Shown: positions 9,674 to 19,152, counted from the first letter of the stretch. The stretch: DNA of 64,000 nt from Ventosimonas gracilis (GCF_001580025.1 NZ_LSZO01000192.1:1-64000), one strand, 5' to 3'. The notes: a model not told the origin generated them from the letters alone. Translations and numbers: made by a program.

Positions 9674-9989
9674 TAAAACTCTCACCGCAGCCGCATTCGC
9701 CGCGCACATTCGGGTTGTTGAACTTAAAGCCTTCGTTTAAGCCTTCGCGGACAAAATCAAGCTCGGTGCCATCGAGGTAGAGCAAGCTTTTAGGGTCAAT
9801 CACTACTTTGATACCGTGGCTTTCAAAGACGCTATCGGTCTCGGGCAGTTCATCGACAAATTCCAGCACATAGGCAAGACCAGAACAGCCCGTGGTGCGC
9901 ACGCCAAGACGAATGCCCTGCCCTTTGCCGCGCCCCGCCAACGAGCGTTTGACGTGTTTGGCAGCGGCTTCGGTCATCTTAATTGCCAT
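9666..9989 (-). CDS. iscA: A-type Fe-S carrier IscA
   Basis: Carrier that binds Fe-S clusters or iron and passes them to target proteins. The three conserved cysteines appear in TGCSGLAY and the C-terminal [12 protein letters not shown] at 9989 gives 107 residues, the usual length, with AGGA 7 bases upstream; a TTG two codons earlier is less likely. Between iscU (30-base gap) and hscB (8-base overlap). Confidence 0.96.
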   Translation of the reverse strand: MAIKMTEAAAKHVKRSLAGRGKGQGIRLGVRTTGCSGLAYVLEFVDELPETDSVFESHGIKVVIDPKSLLYLDGTELDFVREGLNEGFKFNNPNVRGECGCGESFSV

Positions 9990-10019
9990 CGTCAAATCCT
10001 CACTATCGATTTAAAAGGT

Positions 10020-10406
10020 CTAGAGCTGTCCCTGCTTTTGCCGGTAGTCGCGTACCGCCGCTTTGATGGCATCTTCGGCGAGTACCGAGCAGTGGATTTT
10101 GACCGGCGGCAGCGCCAGTTCTTCGGCCAGTTCACTGTTTTTAATCAGCGCAGCTTCATCAAGGGTTTTGCCCTTCATCCATTCGGTCGCCAAGGAACTT
10201 GAGGCAATCGCCGAGCCGCAGCCGTAGGTTTTAAAACGCGCGTCTTCAATCACGCCCTGCTCATTGACGCGGATTTGCAGGCGCATCACGTCGCCACAAG
10301 CGGGCGCACCGACCATGCCGGTGCCGACATTCGGATCGGTGGCAGGCAAGCTGCCGACATTGCGCGGGTTTTCGTAGTGGTCGATGACCTTTTCACTGTA
10401 TGCCAT
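10020..10406 (-). CDS. iscU: Fe-S cluster scaffold IscU
   Basis: Scaffold on which IscS-derived sulfur and iron form clusters. The ligand cysteines are in GAPACGDVM, KTYGCGSAIASSS and VKIHCSVLAEDAI, and LPPVK, the HscA recognition motif, is intact just before the third cysteine. ATG 10406, behind GGAG, gives 128 residues as expected. An in-frame upstream Met at 10424 adds six unusual residues and is rejected. Confidence 0.97.
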   Translation of the reverse strand: MAYSEKVIDHYENPRNVGSLPATDPNVGTGMVGAPACGDVMRLQIRVNEQGVIEDARFKTYGCGSAIASSSLATEWMKGKTLDEAALIKNSELAEELALPPVKIHCSVLAEDAIKAAVRDYRQKQGQL

Positions 10407-10469
10407 TGCCTTTCTCCAACTCATCCATCACGGGGTATATCGCTCTGCTGGCGATTTGTTTTTGCGTTT

Positions 10470-11684
10470 TTAGTGCGCTTGCCACTCGACCTGGGTTAAA
10501 TCCACGCCTTCTTTATACATATCCCAAAGCGGCGACAATTCGCGCAGCTTATCCACCGCTTTGCGCACCTGCGCGGCGGCGTAGTCCACTTCTTCCATCG
10601 TGGTAAAGCGGCCAAAGGAAAATCTGAGCGAACTGTGCGCCAGTTCATCACTTCGCCCCAGCGCACGCAGCACGTAGGAAGGCTCAAGCGAGGCGGAAGT
10701 GCAGGCCGAACCGGAAGAGACGGCAATATCTTTAAGCGACATCATCAGTGATTCGCCTTCCACATAGTTAAAACTCAAATTAAGGATATTCGGCACATAG
10801 GATTCGCGGCTGCCGTTGAGGTAAATCTCTTCCATACCCTCAAGCTGCGCCATAAAACGCGCACGCAATTCGCTCAAACGCTGGCGCTCGGTCTGCATTT
10901 CGGCTTTGGCAATGGCCGCCGCCTCGCCCATGCCGACCATCTGATGGGTCGCCAAGGTACCGGAGCGCATGCCGCGCTCATGACCGCCGCCGTGCATCTG
11001 CGCTTCCAGGCGAACGCGCGGTTTGCGCCGCACATAGAGTGCGCCAATGCCTTTTGGCCCGTAAATTTTGTGGGCGCAGAAGGACATTAAATCGACTTTA
11101 AGTGAATTAAGGTCTATCTCGACCTTGCCGAATGACTGCGCCGCATCCACATGCAGCAGCACGCCGCGTGAGCGCGTCAACTCGCCAATCGCGGCAATGT
11201 CGTTAAGTGTGCCAATCTCGTTGTTGACCTGCATGATGGAAACCAAAATGCTGTCTTCACGCAGCGCGGCTTCTACCTGCTGCGCACTGATCAGGCCGTC
11301 TTCGCCGGGTTCAAGGTAAGTGACCTCAAAACCTTCACGTTCCAGTTGGCGGCAGGTATCGAGCACCGCTTTGTGCTCGATTTTTGAGGTGATCAGGTGC
11401 TTGCCCTGGCTTTGGTAGAAGTGAGCAACGCCTTTGATGGCCAGGTTGTCCGCTTCGGTCGCGCCGGAAGTCCAGACGATTTCACGCGGGTCTGCACCGA
11501 CCAGTTCAGCCACTTGGCGGCGGGCGTTTTCCACCGCTTCTTCGGCCTTCCAGCCGAACAGGTGCGAACGCGAAGCCGGGTTGCCGAAGTTGCCATCGAG
11601 CGTTAAGCATTCGCACATTTTTTGCGCAACGCGCGGGTCAACCGGGGTGGTCGCGGAGTAATCCAGGTAAATCGGCAGTTTCAT
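10470..11684 (-). CDS. iscS: Cysteine desulfurase IscS
   Basis: PLP enzyme that takes sulfur from cysteine for Fe-S clusters and tRNA thiolation. Starting at ATG 11684 the protein is 404 residues, the standard length, opening [16 protein letters not shown]. The PLP lysine is in [12 protein letters not shown] and the active-site cysteine loop in [17 protein letters not shown]. The open frame continues 46 codons upstream across the iscR end, but this extension is not conserved. 28 bases after iscR. Confidence 0.97.
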   Translation of the reverse strand: MKLPIYLDYSATTPVDPRVAQKMCECLTLDGNFGNPASRSHLFGWKAEEAVENARRQVAELVGADPREIVWTSGATEADNLAIKGVAHFYQSQGKHLITSKIEHKAVLDTCRQLEREGFEVTYLEPGEDGLISAQQVEAALREDSILVSIMQVNNEIGTLNDIAAIGELTRSRGVLLHVDAAQSFGKVEIDLNSLKVDLMSFCAHKIYGPKGIGALYVRRKPRVRLEAQMHGGGHERGMRSGTLATHQMVGMGEAAAIAKAEMQTERQRLSELRARFMAQLEGMEEIYLNGSRESYVPNILNLSFNYVEGESLMMSLKDIAVSSGSACTSASLEPSYVLRALGRSDELAHSSLRFSFGRFTTMEEVDYAAAQVRKAVDKLRELSPLWDMYKEGVDLTQVEWQAH

Positions 11685-11712
11685 CGCTAATTCTCTAAAT
11701 GCGCTGTTTGGC

Positions 11713-12234
11713 TTAATCAATGGCTGAGGCTTGTATTTTGTCTTGCAAGGCAAAAGCACCGAGGTGCGGCATATGCAAAATCTGTGTGGCGGCGCGTTGA
11801 CGAAGGTCTTGACGCTCGGCAACCGCTTGTACCTCGCGGCGGGCGACCAAATCCCCCAAGCTGATGGCGTTTAAAAATACATGGATTTGCTCACTCAAGT
11901 CGCACCACAGATGGTGGGTCAAGCAGGTATCGCCCTGATGGCAGTCACCCTGCCCGCCACAGCGCGTGGCATCGACCGACTCATCGACCGCATCAATCAC
12001 TTGCGCGATCTGTACGCTGTGCATGTCGCGAGACAATTGATAGCCACCGCCCGGCCCGCGCACGCTGGATACCAGATTGCGGCGGCGCAATTTGGCAAAA
12101 AGCTGCTCCAGATAAGACAGGGAAATCCCCTGTCTTTCAGAAATATCCGACAAAGACACCGGCTCACCCTTGGCATGCAACGCCAAATCGAGCATGGCGG
12201 TGACGGCGTAGCGACCTTTGGTGGTCAGGCGCAT
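11713..12234 (-). CDS. iscR: Fe-S regulator IscR (Rrf2 family)
   Basis: Rrf2-type winged helix repressor that senses Fe-S status with its own [2Fe-2S] cluster and represses the isc operon when loaded. The DNA-binding N-terminus ([18 protein letters not shown]) is followed by the ligand motif [13 protein letters not shown] at 92/98/104 with the nearby His107. The C-terminus is somewhat longer than in E. coli. First gene of the isc unit proper, directly downstream of a type 1 IscR box. Confidence 0.97.
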   Translation of the reverse strand: MRLTTKGRYAVTAMLDLALHAKGEPVSLSDISERQGISLSYLEQLFAKLRRRNLVSSVRGPGGGYQLSRDMHSVQIAQVIDAVDESVDATRCGGQGDCHQGDTCLTHHLWCDLSEQIHVFLNAISLGDLVARREVQAVAERQDLRQRAATQILHMPHLGAFALQDKIQASAID

Positions 12235-12275
12235 GGCACGGCTCCATTGCGTTGAAACATCGTATGCTTGGCGCG

Positions 12276-12304
12276 ATTGTGCTATTCCTTAGTAATTAAG
12301 TCAA
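12276..12304 (-). promoter_or_regulatory. iscR promoter
   Basis: Minus strand TTGACT (12304-12299), 17-base spacer, CACAAT (12281-12276). This is a good sigma-70 fit with a weak -10. The -35 lies inside the IscR box, so bound IscR would block polymerase. The promoter is placed behind the cysE stop, making iscRSUA a separate unit from trmJ-cysE. Confidence 0.75.
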
Positions 12305-12308
12305 GTAT
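12284..12308 (-). promoter_or_regulatory. Type 1 IscR binding site
   Basis: A 25-bp dyad on the minus strand beginning ATACTTGACT and ending ACTAAGGAAT. It fits the published type 1 consensus (ATASYYGACT ... YAGTCRRSTAT) at about 21 of 25 positions. It covers the -35 of the iscR promoter, as in E. coli, which supports autorepression by [2Fe-2S]-IscR. Confidence 0.8.
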
Positions 12309-12334
12309 AAGCCACCGTTTTCTTATTGAAGATG

Positions 12335-13117
12335 TCAGGCTTTTTCTGACTTGTCCTGATCCGTTTTAAACCCTTCACAGCAAATCTCGGGCAGTTCTTT
12401 GGCGCAGTAGTCGCTGCCCAAGGCTTTAAGGGCGGTGCACATGCCTTCCAAGCGGTCATCCACCGCTTGCAAATGCTCAAGCAGGCCGCCGATGGCACGG
12501 GCGACCGGGTCGGGCATATCTTGGCTTAAGCCATAAGCATCAAAGCCGAATTTATCGGCTATCGCCTGTTGCATCGCTTTGCGGGTTTGTTCCTCGTTGG
12601 TATTGGCCTTGGGAATAATCCGCCCGGGAATACCCACTACGGTCGCCCCCGCCGGTACGGCGCGGGTAACCACCGCATTGGAGCCGATCCGTGCGCCCGC
12701 GCCCACGCTAAAAGGCCCCAGCACTTTAGCGCCCGCGCCCACGACAACGCCTGCTTCCAGGGTGGGATGGCGCTTGCCTTTATCCCAACTGGTGCCGCCC
12801 AAGGTAACGCCTTGGTAAAGGGTGACATCGTCGCCAATTTCTGCCGTTTCACCAATCACCACACCCATGCCGTGGTCAATAAAAAAACGCCGCCCGATTT
12901 TTGCGCCGGGGTGGATTTCTATGCCGGTCAACCAGCGAGCAAAATTCGATACCGCCCGTGCCAGCCATTTCCAATGCCAGCGCCACAGAGCATGCGCCAA
13001 ACGATGCAGCCAGAGCGCGTGCAGACCGGGGTAGCAAGTCAATACTTCAAAGGTATGGCGCGCCGCCGGGTCGCGGGCAAATACGCTTTGAATGTCTTCA
13101 CGCATGGCAGCCAACAT
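12335..13117 (-). CDS. cysE: Serine O-acetyltransferase CysE
   Basis: Makes O-acetylserine from serine and acetyl-CoA, the carbon skeleton for cysteine. The N-terminal helical part is followed by left-handed beta-helix hexapeptides from about residue 65, including [18 protein letters not shown] and a catalytic-type His in [16 protein letters not shown] 13117 sits about 9 bases behind GAGGGGG; GTG at 13126 is the alternative. Five bases after trmJ. Cysteine supply next to iscS makes metabolic sense. Confidence 0.95.
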   Translation of the reverse strand: MLAAMREDIQSVFARDPAARHTFEVLTCYPGLHALWLHRLAHALWRWHWKWLARAVSNFARWLTGIEIHPGAKIGRRFFIDHGMGVVIGETAEIGDDVTLYQGVTLGGTSWDKGKRHPTLEAGVVVGAGAKVLGPFSVGAGARIGSNAVVTRAVPAGATVVGIPGRIIPKANTNEEQTRKAMQQAIADKFGFDAYGLSQDMPDPVARAIGGLLEHLQAVDDRLEGMCTALKALGSDYCAKELPEICCEGFKTDQDKSEKA

Positions 13118-13122
13118 CGTTA

Positions 13123-13860
13123 TCACCCCCTCTTTTCTACGGCGCTCAGGATACCGCGCAGAATATTAAGCTCAGTGCGTTCCAGCGCCGTGCGAGCAAA
13201 TAATCGGCGCAGCTTGGGCATTAGATTCATGGGTTTGGCCGGGTCTAAAAACGCAACTTGCTGCAACACCCTTTGTAGATGGGTATAAAAATGCTCCAGC
13301 TCATCGACCTGCGCCAGCGGCTCTTGCGCTTTTTTACAAACCCCGTTGATCAGGTGCGATTGCAAAGCCGCCATGCGCAGTTCATAAGAGAGCACCTGCA
13401 CCGCCGCCGCAAGGTTGAGCGAGCTAAACGCCGGATTACTGGGAATTTGTACCTGAAACTGGCAACGCTGCAACGCTTCATTGCTCAAACCCACACGTTC
13501 ATTGCCAAACAACAGCGCGACCGTTTCGCCCTGCACGGCTTGCTTCAGCATTTTTCCCGCCGCTTCACGTGGATCAAGCAGCGGCAGTGAAATATGCCGG
13601 CTGCGTGCACTCACGCCAAAAACCTGCACGCAGCCGCTTATCGCCTGCGGCAAGTGATCCACCACTTGCACCGCTTCCAGCACATCTACAGCGCCCGCTG
13701 CACGAGCGCTTGCGACCACGCTTGGAAATTCCATCGGCGAGAGCAAAACCCATTGCGACAATCCCATCGTCTTTAAAGCCCGCGCCGCCGCGCCGATATT
13801 GCCGGGATGACTGGTGCCTTCCAGCACCACGCGAATGTTTTGCAGCAAGTGTTTACCCAC
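13123..13860 (-). CDS. trmJ: tRNA (cytidine/uridine-2'-O-)-methyltransferase TrmJ
   Basis: SPOUT-class enzyme that 2'-O-methylates position 32 of several tRNAs. The N-terminal part [19 protein letters not shown] and the SAM-knot residues [16 protein letters not shown] and [19 protein letters not shown] are diagnostic. 245 residues, normal. Upstream of cysE and the isc genes, the order found in Pseudomonas. Confidence 0.95.
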   Translation of the reverse strand: MGKHLLQNIRVVLEGTSHPGNIGAAARALKTMGLSQWVLLSPMEFPSVVASARAAGAVDVLEAVQVVDHLPQAISGCVQVFGVSARSRHISLPLLDPREAAGKMLKQAVQGETVALLFGNERVGLSNEALQRCQFQVQIPSNPAFSSLNLAAAVQVLSYELRMAALQSHLINGVCKKAQEPLAQVDELEHFYTHLQRVLQQVAFLDPAKPMNLMPKLRRLFARTALERTELNILRGILSAVEKRG

Positions 13861-13995
13861 TTAAGGCGAGAAAAAAAGCAGGTAAGGGTACCTGAGCAAG
13901 GCGGCAAAATAAATCATGACGCCGTTTTTATAAACTTGAAATCAGCCTGCCTGCCCCCATATCCAGCGTTCATTTGGATTGATTGGAGAGCACCC

Positions 13996-14532
13996 TTGAC
14001 CACCATCGTTTCTATTCGCCGTCATGGTCAGGTCGTGATGGGCGGCGACGGGCAGGTTTCCCTCGGTAATACGGTCATGAAGGGCAACGCCAAAAAAGTC
14101 CGCCGTCTTTATCACGGGCAGGTGCTGGCCGGTTTTGCCGGGGCGACGGCGGATGCCTTTACCCTGTTTGAACGCTTTGAAGGCAAGCTGGAAAAACACC
14201 AAGGCCATTTGATACGCGCGGCGGTGGAGCTTGCCAAAGATTGGCGCACCGAACGCGCACTAAGCCGACTGGAGGCGCTGCTCGCCGTTGCCAATAAAGA
14301 GGCCTCGCTGATTATCAGCGGCAATGGCGATGTGATTGAACCGGAACACGGGCTGATTGCCTTAGGTTCCGGCGGCAACTACGCACAGGCCGCAGCGCTC
14401 GCCCTGCTGGAAAAAGCCGATCCTGAGATGAGCGCCGAGGAAATCACCGAAACCGCACTTAATATCGCCGCCAATATCTGCGTATTTACCAATCACAACC
14501 TTACACTGGAAGTGCTGAACGGCGCTGCCTGA
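13996..14532 (+). CDS. hslV: ATP-dependent protease peptidase subunit HslV
   Basis: Proteasome-like peptidase, a dodecamer capped by HslU. The mature N-terminal nucleophile is Thr1 of [11 protein letters not shown], which directly follows the initiator. The start is TTG at 13996 with GGAGAG six bases before it, giving 178 residues; upstream in-frame ATG codons would hide the catalytic Thr and are rejected. [20 protein letters not shown] is family-typical. 30 bases before hslU. Confidence 0.96.
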   Translation: MTTIVSIRRHGQVVMGGDGQVSLGNTVMKGNAKKVRRLYHGQVLAGFAGATADAFTLFERFEGKLEKHQGHLIRAAVELAKDWRTERALSRLEALLAVANKEASLIISGNGDVIEPEHGLIALGSGGNYAQAAALALLEKADPEMSAEEITETALNIAANICVFTNHNLTLEVLNGAA

Positions 14533-14562
14533 CCCCTTTTTTATTGAACTTAAGAGCATTCC

Positions 14563-15888
14563 ATGTCCTTACTCCCGCGCGAGATAGTCCAAGAACTCGA
14601 CCGCCATATCATCGGCCAGGGCGAAGCCAAACGCGCCGTTGCCATTGCCCTGCGCAGCCGCTGGCGGCGCATGCAGTTAGATAGCGAACTGCGCAGCGAA
14701 GTCACCCCGAAAAACATCCTGATGATAGGTCCCACTGGCGTTGGCAAAACCGAAATTGCCCGAAGGCTCGCCAAACTGGCGGCTGCGCCCTTTATCAAGG
14801 TGGAAGCGACCAAATTCACCGAAGTGGGCTATGTTGGCCGCGACGTGGAGTCCATCATCCGCGATTTGGCCGATACTGCGCTCAAAATGCTGCGCGAGCA
14901 GGAAATGCTCAGATTGCGTGATTTAGCCGAAGATGCCGCCGAAGAGCGCATTTTAGACGCACTGCTGCCGCCCGCCCGTGACGGACAGCCTGCCGAAGAC
15001 AGCAACACGCGCCAGTTATTTCGCAAACGCCTGCGCGAAGGCCAGCTTGACGACAAAGACATTGAAATCGAACTGGACGACCTGCCCGGCCATGTGGAAA
15101 TCATGGGGCCGCCCGGCATGGAAGAAATGACCAACAAAATGCAGGAGTTGTTCGCCAATTTGGGGCGCGGCAGAAGCCGCACGCGCAAGCTCAAAATCAA
15201 AGAAGCACGGCGCTTGGTGCGTGACGAAGAAGCGGCCAAGCTGGTCAATGAAGACGAACTCAAAGCCCGTGCGCTGGAATCCGTCGAACAAAACGGCATT
15301 GTATTTATTGACGAAATCGACAAAATCGCAGGTTCAGGCCACAGCCACGGCGCGGATGTCTCGCGCGAAGGCGTGCAGCGCGACCTGCTGCCGCTGATTG
15401 AAGGCTGCACAGTCAATACGCGCTTAGGCATGCTCAAGACCGACCATATTTTGTTTATTGCCTCCGGTGCGTTCCACCTGTCCAAACCCAGCGACCTGGT
15501 GCCGGAACTGCAAGGCCGCCTGCCCATCCGCGTAGAACTCAAAGCGCTCACGCCGCAAGACTTTGAACGCATCCTGACGGAACCACACGCCTGCTTGACC
15601 CAGCAATACGCCGCGCTTTTGGCGACCGAAGGCTTAAGCGTGGAATTTTCCCAAGAGGGCGTTGCCCGCATTGCCGAAATTGCCTGGCAAATCAATGAGA
15701 AAACCGAAAACATCGGTGCCCGTCGCCTGCATACCTTGCTGGAAAAACTGCTGGAAGATGCCTCTTTTAATGCGGAAATCTTAAGCCAACAGCAAAATGG
15801 CAAGGCGCTTTGCGTCGATAGCGCCTATGTCAACGAAAAACTCGGCGAACTTTCGCAAGATGAGGATTTATCGCGCTACATTCTCTAA
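14563..15888 (+). CDS. hslU: ATP-dependent protease ATPase subunit HslU
   Basis: AAA+ unfoldase that feeds HslV. Walker [10 protein letters not shown] is at 56-64 and Walker [12 protein letters not shown] near residue 245. The I-domain between them and the C-terminal tail ending DLSRYIL, which docks into HslV, are intact. 441 residues, normal length. Coexpressed with hslV and probably with the DUF971 gene three bases downstream. Confidence 0.97.
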   Translation: MSLLPREIVQELDRHIIGQGEAKRAVAIALRSRWRRMQLDSELRSEVTPKNILMIGPTGVGKTEIARRLAKLAAAPFIKVEATKFTEVGYVGRDVESIIRDLADTALKMLREQEMLRLRDLAEDAAEERILDALLPPARDGQPAEDSNTRQLFRKRLREGQLDDKDIEIELDDLPGHVEIMGPPGMEEMTNKMQELFANLGRGRSRTRKLKIKEARRLVRDEEAAKLVNEDELKARALESVEQNGIVFIDEIDKIAGSGHSHGADVSREGVQRDLLPLIEGCTVNTRLGMLKTDHILFIASGAFHLSKPSDLVPELQGRLPIRVELKALTPQDFERILTEPHACLTQQYAALLATEGLSVEFSQEGVARIAEIAWQINEKTENIGARRLHTLLEKLLEDASFNAEILSQQQNGKALCVDSAYVNEKLGELSQDEDLSRYIL

Positions 15889-15891
15889 CTT

Positions 15892-16266
15892 ATGCGCATT
15901 CCAACCAGCATCAAACTGCACAAACGCTCGCAAACGCTGGAACTTTCTTACAGCGCTTTCGAGCGTTACCTATTGCCCGCCGAGTTTTTGCGGGTCTATT
16001 CGCCATCCGCCGAAGTGCGCGGACACGGCAAGGAAGTGCTGCAATACGGCAAACAGTACGTTGCACTCACCCGCCTTGAACCGGCCGGACAATACGCACT
16101 AAAACTCTATTTCGACGACGGCCACGAAAGCGGCCTGTACAGTTGGGATTATTTGGAGCATCTGGCGCAAAACCAACAGAGTCTGTGGCAGGACTATCTC
16201 TGCAAATTACAAGCCGCCGGCAAATCCCGCGACCCGCATGAGACGGTGGTGAAATTGATGCTGTAG
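15892..16266 (+). CDS. DUF971 (GBBH-like N-terminal domain) protein
   Basis: 124-residue protein of the DUF971 family, the small domain also found at the N-terminus of gamma-butyrobetaine hydroxylases. Features seen are the N-terminal LHKRSQTLELSY, LPAEFLRVYSPSAEVRG, and a central FDDGHESGLYSWDYL. Function is not established. It starts three bases after hslU; the same hslV-hslU-DUF971 order occurs in Pseudomonas. Confidence 0.9.
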   Translation: MRIPTSIKLHKRSQTLELSYSAFERYLLPAEFLRVYSPSAEVRGHGKEVLQYGKQYVALTRLEPAGQYALKLYFDDGHESGLYSWDYLEHLAQNQQSLWQDYLCKLQAAGKSRDPHETVVKLML

Positions 16267-16434
16267 ATAGATTGACATCCGCGCTCTTGACCTGTCTGGC
16301 AGCAACATACTCTGGGCTTTGTCAAATCACTCAAACTGCGCGTTCGGTGCAGACACTCGACGGGTGAATCTCTCTGTGGTGACGAAGGCCACAACGACCG
16401 GCAGGAACGGTTCGGACAGCGCGTTCGGTTGATT
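16267..16434. other. Gap between DUF971 gene and toxin gene
   Basis: 168 bases with no gene. GCGCGTTCGGT occurs twice in direct orientation (16338-16348 and 16419-16429), 81 bases apart. No terminator with a T-run was seen. The repeat may be a relic of an insertion event; that is a guess. Confidence 0.4.
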
Positions 16435-16770
16435 TCAAGATGACGAAAAAAGCTCGGCATGGGTGCCGGTGCGGGTAAACACCACCATGCCATGCTTGCC
16501 CGTATCGTCCAATCTGTAGATCAGCAGAAAGTCGCCGCCAACATGACATTCACGATGATTTTTCCAATCGCCTGTGAGCGGGTGATCCAGCCATTCGGGC
16601 GGTAGCGGGCTATGGTTGGCAACCAGCCGCAGCATGACTTCTTTGAGCTTGTGCATGTCATATCGGCCAGAGCGTGACAGGCGCTGCCAGTCCTTGAGAA
16701 ATTCTCGGGTATAGTCAGACCCACACGGCAGGGTTGCCCGTTTACTGGCTGCTGGCTTTTTCAAGGTCAT
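16435..16770 (-). CDS. yafQ: YafQ-type mRNA interferase toxin
   Basis: RelE-superfamily toxin that cleaves mRNA on the ribosome. Residues matching the E. coli YafQ active site are present: His63 in LDHPLTG, His76 in ECHVGGD, Asp80, and His104/Phe108 in GTHAELF. It begins inside the end of the antitoxin gene (29-base overlap), which couples their translation. 111 residues; about 15 N-terminal residues exceed E. coli YafQ. Confidence 0.88.
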   Translation of the reverse strand: MTLKKPAASKRATLPCGSDYTREFLKDWQRLSRSGRYDMHKLKEVMLRLVANHSPLPPEWLDHPLTGDWKNHRECHVGGDFLLIYRLDDTGKHGMVVFTRTGTHAELFSSS

Positions 16771-17020
16771 CGATCAAGGCATCGGCACTGGCAAAACGCG
16801 CGTGGTGGTTTTTGATAATGCTCTCGGCTTCATCGATGGCGGCACGGCTGGCCGCGTTCGGGGTTTTGATGGCAAAGGGCAATGCCTGGTCAGCGGCAAT
16901 GCGCGTCAGGAATACGCGAACGGCATCAGAAACGGTCAATCCCATCGCGGTCAGGGCTTGCGTGGCCTGCGTCTTGACGGATTCGTTGACGCGGACGTGA
17001 ATCATGGTGGAAGAAGTCAT
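16742..17020 (-). CDS. dinJ: DinJ/RelB-family antitoxin
   Basis: Antitoxin partner of the YafQ-type toxin and autorepressor of the pair. The N-terminal ribbon-helix-helix is seen in MIHVRVNESVKTQATQAL, with VSDAVRVFLTRIAADQALPF typical of RelB/DinJ. ATG 17020 gives 92 residues; the longer frame from 17089 would run back through the operator palindrome and is rejected. Confidence 0.9.
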   Translation of the reverse strand: MTSSTMIHVRVNESVKTQATQALTAMGLTVSDAVRVFLTRIAADQALPFAIKTPNAASRAAIDEAESIIKNHHARFASADALIDDLEKASSQ

Positions 17021-17050
17021 GATGGCTTCCCGTTCAGGTGGTTGCTGCGA

Positions 17051-17069
17051 TGAGATACATTGTATCTCA
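17051..17069. promoter_or_regulatory. Palindromic operator of the dinJ-yafQ pair
   Basis: TGAGATACATTGTATCTCA is a perfect inverted repeat (9-bp arms, 1-base centre) about 30 bases before the dinJ start codon. Position and form fit a ribbon-helix-helix antitoxin operator. Binding is inferred. Confidence 0.75.
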
Positions 17070-17230
17070 AAAGGAGGTGCGAGCAGCAAAAAACATCAAT
17101 GCCTTAATAAAGGACAGGTTGAACAAGTGCTGGATCCATGACAGAAAAACGGCCATGAATCAGTATGTCTAAACTTTTAAAAGAAATTGAACTCGATTTT
17201 ATATAACAGTGCACAACACCTAAAATCGAT

Positions 17231-17254
17231 ATTTGTCAGATCGAGTCTAAATTT
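17231..17254. repeat. 24-bp direct repeat, copy 1 (outer)
   Basis: ATTTGTCAGAT followed by two variable bases and AGTCTAAATTT. It matches the segment at 18011-18034 in 22 of 24 positions. It lies between the two toxin-antitoxin pairs; the two copies enclose the HigBA pair. Confidence 0.85.
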
Positions 17255-17310
17255 ATGCATGCCCTTTCGTCGTTAACGCAGCCGAATTCGAGTGCGTTAA
17301 AACGCCCGCG

Positions 17311-17598
17311 CTAAACCGCAGCGATCAGCCGTTCAATAGCGGGTTGTTCGCGTCGTTCCAAGTGCCACAGATCGTAATCGGTCTGTACCGCAAGCCAAGT
17401 TCGAGCGCGGCCAATACCGGCTCTCTCCAAACGCAAGGCGAGGTCAGGGCTAATTGGAGCGCGACCATGCAGTACCCGCGACAAATGTTCACGGCCATAA
17501 CCCAAATGTCGTGCAAGTACGGCCACTTTCATATTCAAGGCGTGCAACACATCCTCACGCAGAATTTCCCCCGGGTGGGGTGGGTTAAATATTGTCAT
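17311..17598 (-). CDS. higA: HigA-family antitoxin
   Basis: Helix-turn-helix antitoxin of the HigA/VapI type. It begins with the family opening MTIFNPPHPGEILRED and carries an XRE-like HTH (VAVLARHLGYGREHLSRVLHG). ATG 17598 gives 95 residues; an upstream in-frame Met lies within higB and lacks family support. Encoded 13 bases after higB in the toxin-first order typical of hig loci. Confidence 0.92.
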   Translation of the reverse strand: MTIFNPPHPGEILREDVLHALNMKVAVLARHLGYGREHLSRVLHGRAPISPDLALRLERAGIGRARTWLAVQTDYDLWHLERREQPAIERLIAAV

Positions 17599-17611
17599 AA
17601 CAATACCTCTG

Positions 17612-17890
17612 CTAGTGATAGTCCAGATAGTCCACCAACTCAACGCCATTCACTGTAAAACGGAATATCACGCGCCAGTTGCCACTAATGCCGATAGACC
17701 AAAAACCAGCCAAGTTGCCTTTCAGTGCGTGCAGTCGAAAGCCGGGCAAGTCCATATCAGCAGGGACGGTTGCGCGGTCAAGCAAAAGCAATGCGCGACC
17801 CAGTTTTGCGGCATGTTCGGCACGAATGCCACGGGTACTGCCGGTTTCGTAGAACAGGCGCAGCCCTTTATGGCGAAAGCTGATAATCAT
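17612..17890 (-). CDS. higB: HigB-family toxin (RelE/ParE superfamily)
   Basis: Ribosome-dependent mRNA interferase of the HigB type. 92 residues, with the family N-terminus MIISFRHKGLRLFYETGS and the core LHALKGNLAGFWSIGISGNWRVIFRF. Upstream of higA in one transcription unit. Both toxin-antitoxin pairs here are read from the minus strand. Confidence 0.92.
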   Translation of the reverse strand: MIISFRHKGLRLFYETGSTRGIRAEHAAKLGRALLLLDRATVPADMDLPGFRLHALKGNLAGFWSIGISGNWRVIFRFTVNGVELVDYLDYH

Positions 17891-17900
17891 GCGGGCGACT

Positions 17901-17917
17901 GTGACATGTTACATCAC
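17901..17917. promoter_or_regulatory. Possible higBA operator
   Basis: GTGACATGTTACATCAC, about 11 bases upstream of the higB start, contains the short perfect palindrome ATGTTACAT and outer arms GTGA/TCAC. HigA proteins bind palindromes near their promoter, so this is a candidate. The symmetry is incomplete. Confidence 0.4.
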
Positions 17918-18010
17918 GCTTTGCAATGCGGGGTGACAACCTAGATACAGAAGCGTAATCAGAAGCCACGCCTTACCTTCCTTTTGGGGATAGCAGCGGT
18001 TTTTATTGCG

Positions 18011-18034
18011 ATTTGTCAGATAAAGTCTAAATTT
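18011..18034. repeat. 24-bp direct repeat, copy 2 (3' end of KAS III gene)
   Basis: Partner of 17231-17254. It contains the stop codon and last codons of the KAS III gene. This is the pattern left when an element enters at the 3' end of a gene and duplicates the site. No integrase is nearby. Confidence 0.8.
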
Positions 18035-19152
18035 CTACGCCTTAGCAGTACCGACCCGATCGAATAGCCCGCACCAAAAGAGCAGAGCACGCCCAGCGCA
18101 CCTTGGGCTAAGTCTTGTTGATGCAGGTGGAAGGCGATGACTGAACCGGCCGAGCTGGTATTGGCGTAGCGGTCGAGGATAACAGGCACTTCTTGCTCGC
18201 TCGCTTCACGCCCTAAAACGCGGCGGGCAATCAATTGGTTCATGGTTAAATTGGCCTGATGCAACCAAAAACGCGCAATATCACTGGCGGCCAGTTGATG
18301 TTCGGCCAGATGCGTTTCAATCAATTCGGCGACCATTGGGCAGACTTCTTTAAACACTTTGCGGCCTTCTTGCACAAAGAGTTTATCGAACGCAGCACTA
18401 TCTTCATCTTCGGCGCGATTTAAAAAGCCAAAGTTATTGCGGATATTGTTGGAAAAACGGGTCGCCAGTTTGCTGCCCAGCACTTCCCATTGTTGATTAG
18501 AGCTGGCAAGGTCTTTTCGCTCCAACAATAAAGCGGTAGCGGCATCACCAAAAATAAAATGACTGTCGCGGTCACGAAAATTTAGATGGCCACTGCAAAT
18601 TTCTGGATTAACCAGCAAAATCGCCTTCGCCTGTCCGCTTTGCAGCAAGCCGCAAGCGGCAGAAAGGCCAAAGGTTGCCGACGAGCAGGCAACGTTCATA
18701 TCCCAAGCAAAACCGTCCACCCCCAGCGCCGCTTGCACTTCAATGGATAGCGCCGGATATGCGCGCTGCAAGTTGGAGCAGGCAACGATAACGCCGTCTA
18801 TGTCCGCCGCCGTGCGTCCGGCGCGTTGCAACGCCTCACGCGCGGCAGCGGTTGCCATTTCGCAGAGAATGCTTGGGCTTTCGTTGCTGCGCACAGGCAA
18901 ATACGGACGCATGCGTTCAGGGTCGAGAATGCCTGCTTTATCCATCACAAAACGGCTTTTAATGCCGGAGGCTTTTTCGATAAAGGCACTGCTGGATTCA
19001 GTCAGCGGCTGCACCTCGCCGCACTCGATGGCTTCACTGTTTTGCTGATTAAAACGCTGCACGTAAGCATTAAAGGAAGCGACCAGTTCATCATTGGAGA
19101 TGCTGTGCGCCGGGGTATAAAGACCGCTGCCGCTGATCACGACCTTATGCAT
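18016..19152 (-). CDS. Beta-ketoacyl-ACP synthase III family protein (PA3286-like)
   Basis: Thiolase-fold condensing enzyme that probably uses an acyl-CoA primer to start or feed fatty acid synthesis. The Cys-His-Asn triad is visible in WDMNVACSSATFG, WLHQANLTMNQ and RYANTSSAGS. At 378 residues it is longer than housekeeping FabH and resembles the Pseudomonas PA3286 (FabH2) type that takes octanoyl-CoA from beta-oxidation. ATG 19152 is chosen; the frame runs 21 codons further back with no conserved residues. Downstream of the HIT gene by 16 bases. Confidence 0.88.
   Translation of the reverse strand: MHKVVISGSGLYTPAHSISNDELVASFNAYVQRFNQQNSEAIECGEVQPLTESSSAFIEKASGIKSRFVMDKAGILDPERMRPYLPVRSNESPSILCEMATAAAREALQRAGRTAADIDGVIVACSNLQRAYPALSIEVQAALGVDGFAWDMNVACSSATFGLSAACGLLQSGQAKAILLVNPEICSGHLNFRDRDSHFIFGDAATALLLERKDLASSNQQWEVLGSKLATRFSNNIRNNFGFLNRAEDEDSAAFDKLFVQEGRKVFKEVCPMVAELIETHLAEHQLAASDIARFWLHQANLTMNQLIARRVLGREASEQEVPVILDRYANTSSAGSVIAFHLHQQDLAQGALGVLCSFGAGYSIGSVLLRRRNLDFI

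Noticed and set aside
14829-15803. 324-codon open frame on the strand opposite hslU
   Set aside because: It is a shadow of hslU codon use; hslU is complete and conserved, and the antisense protein is Ser-rich with no domain.
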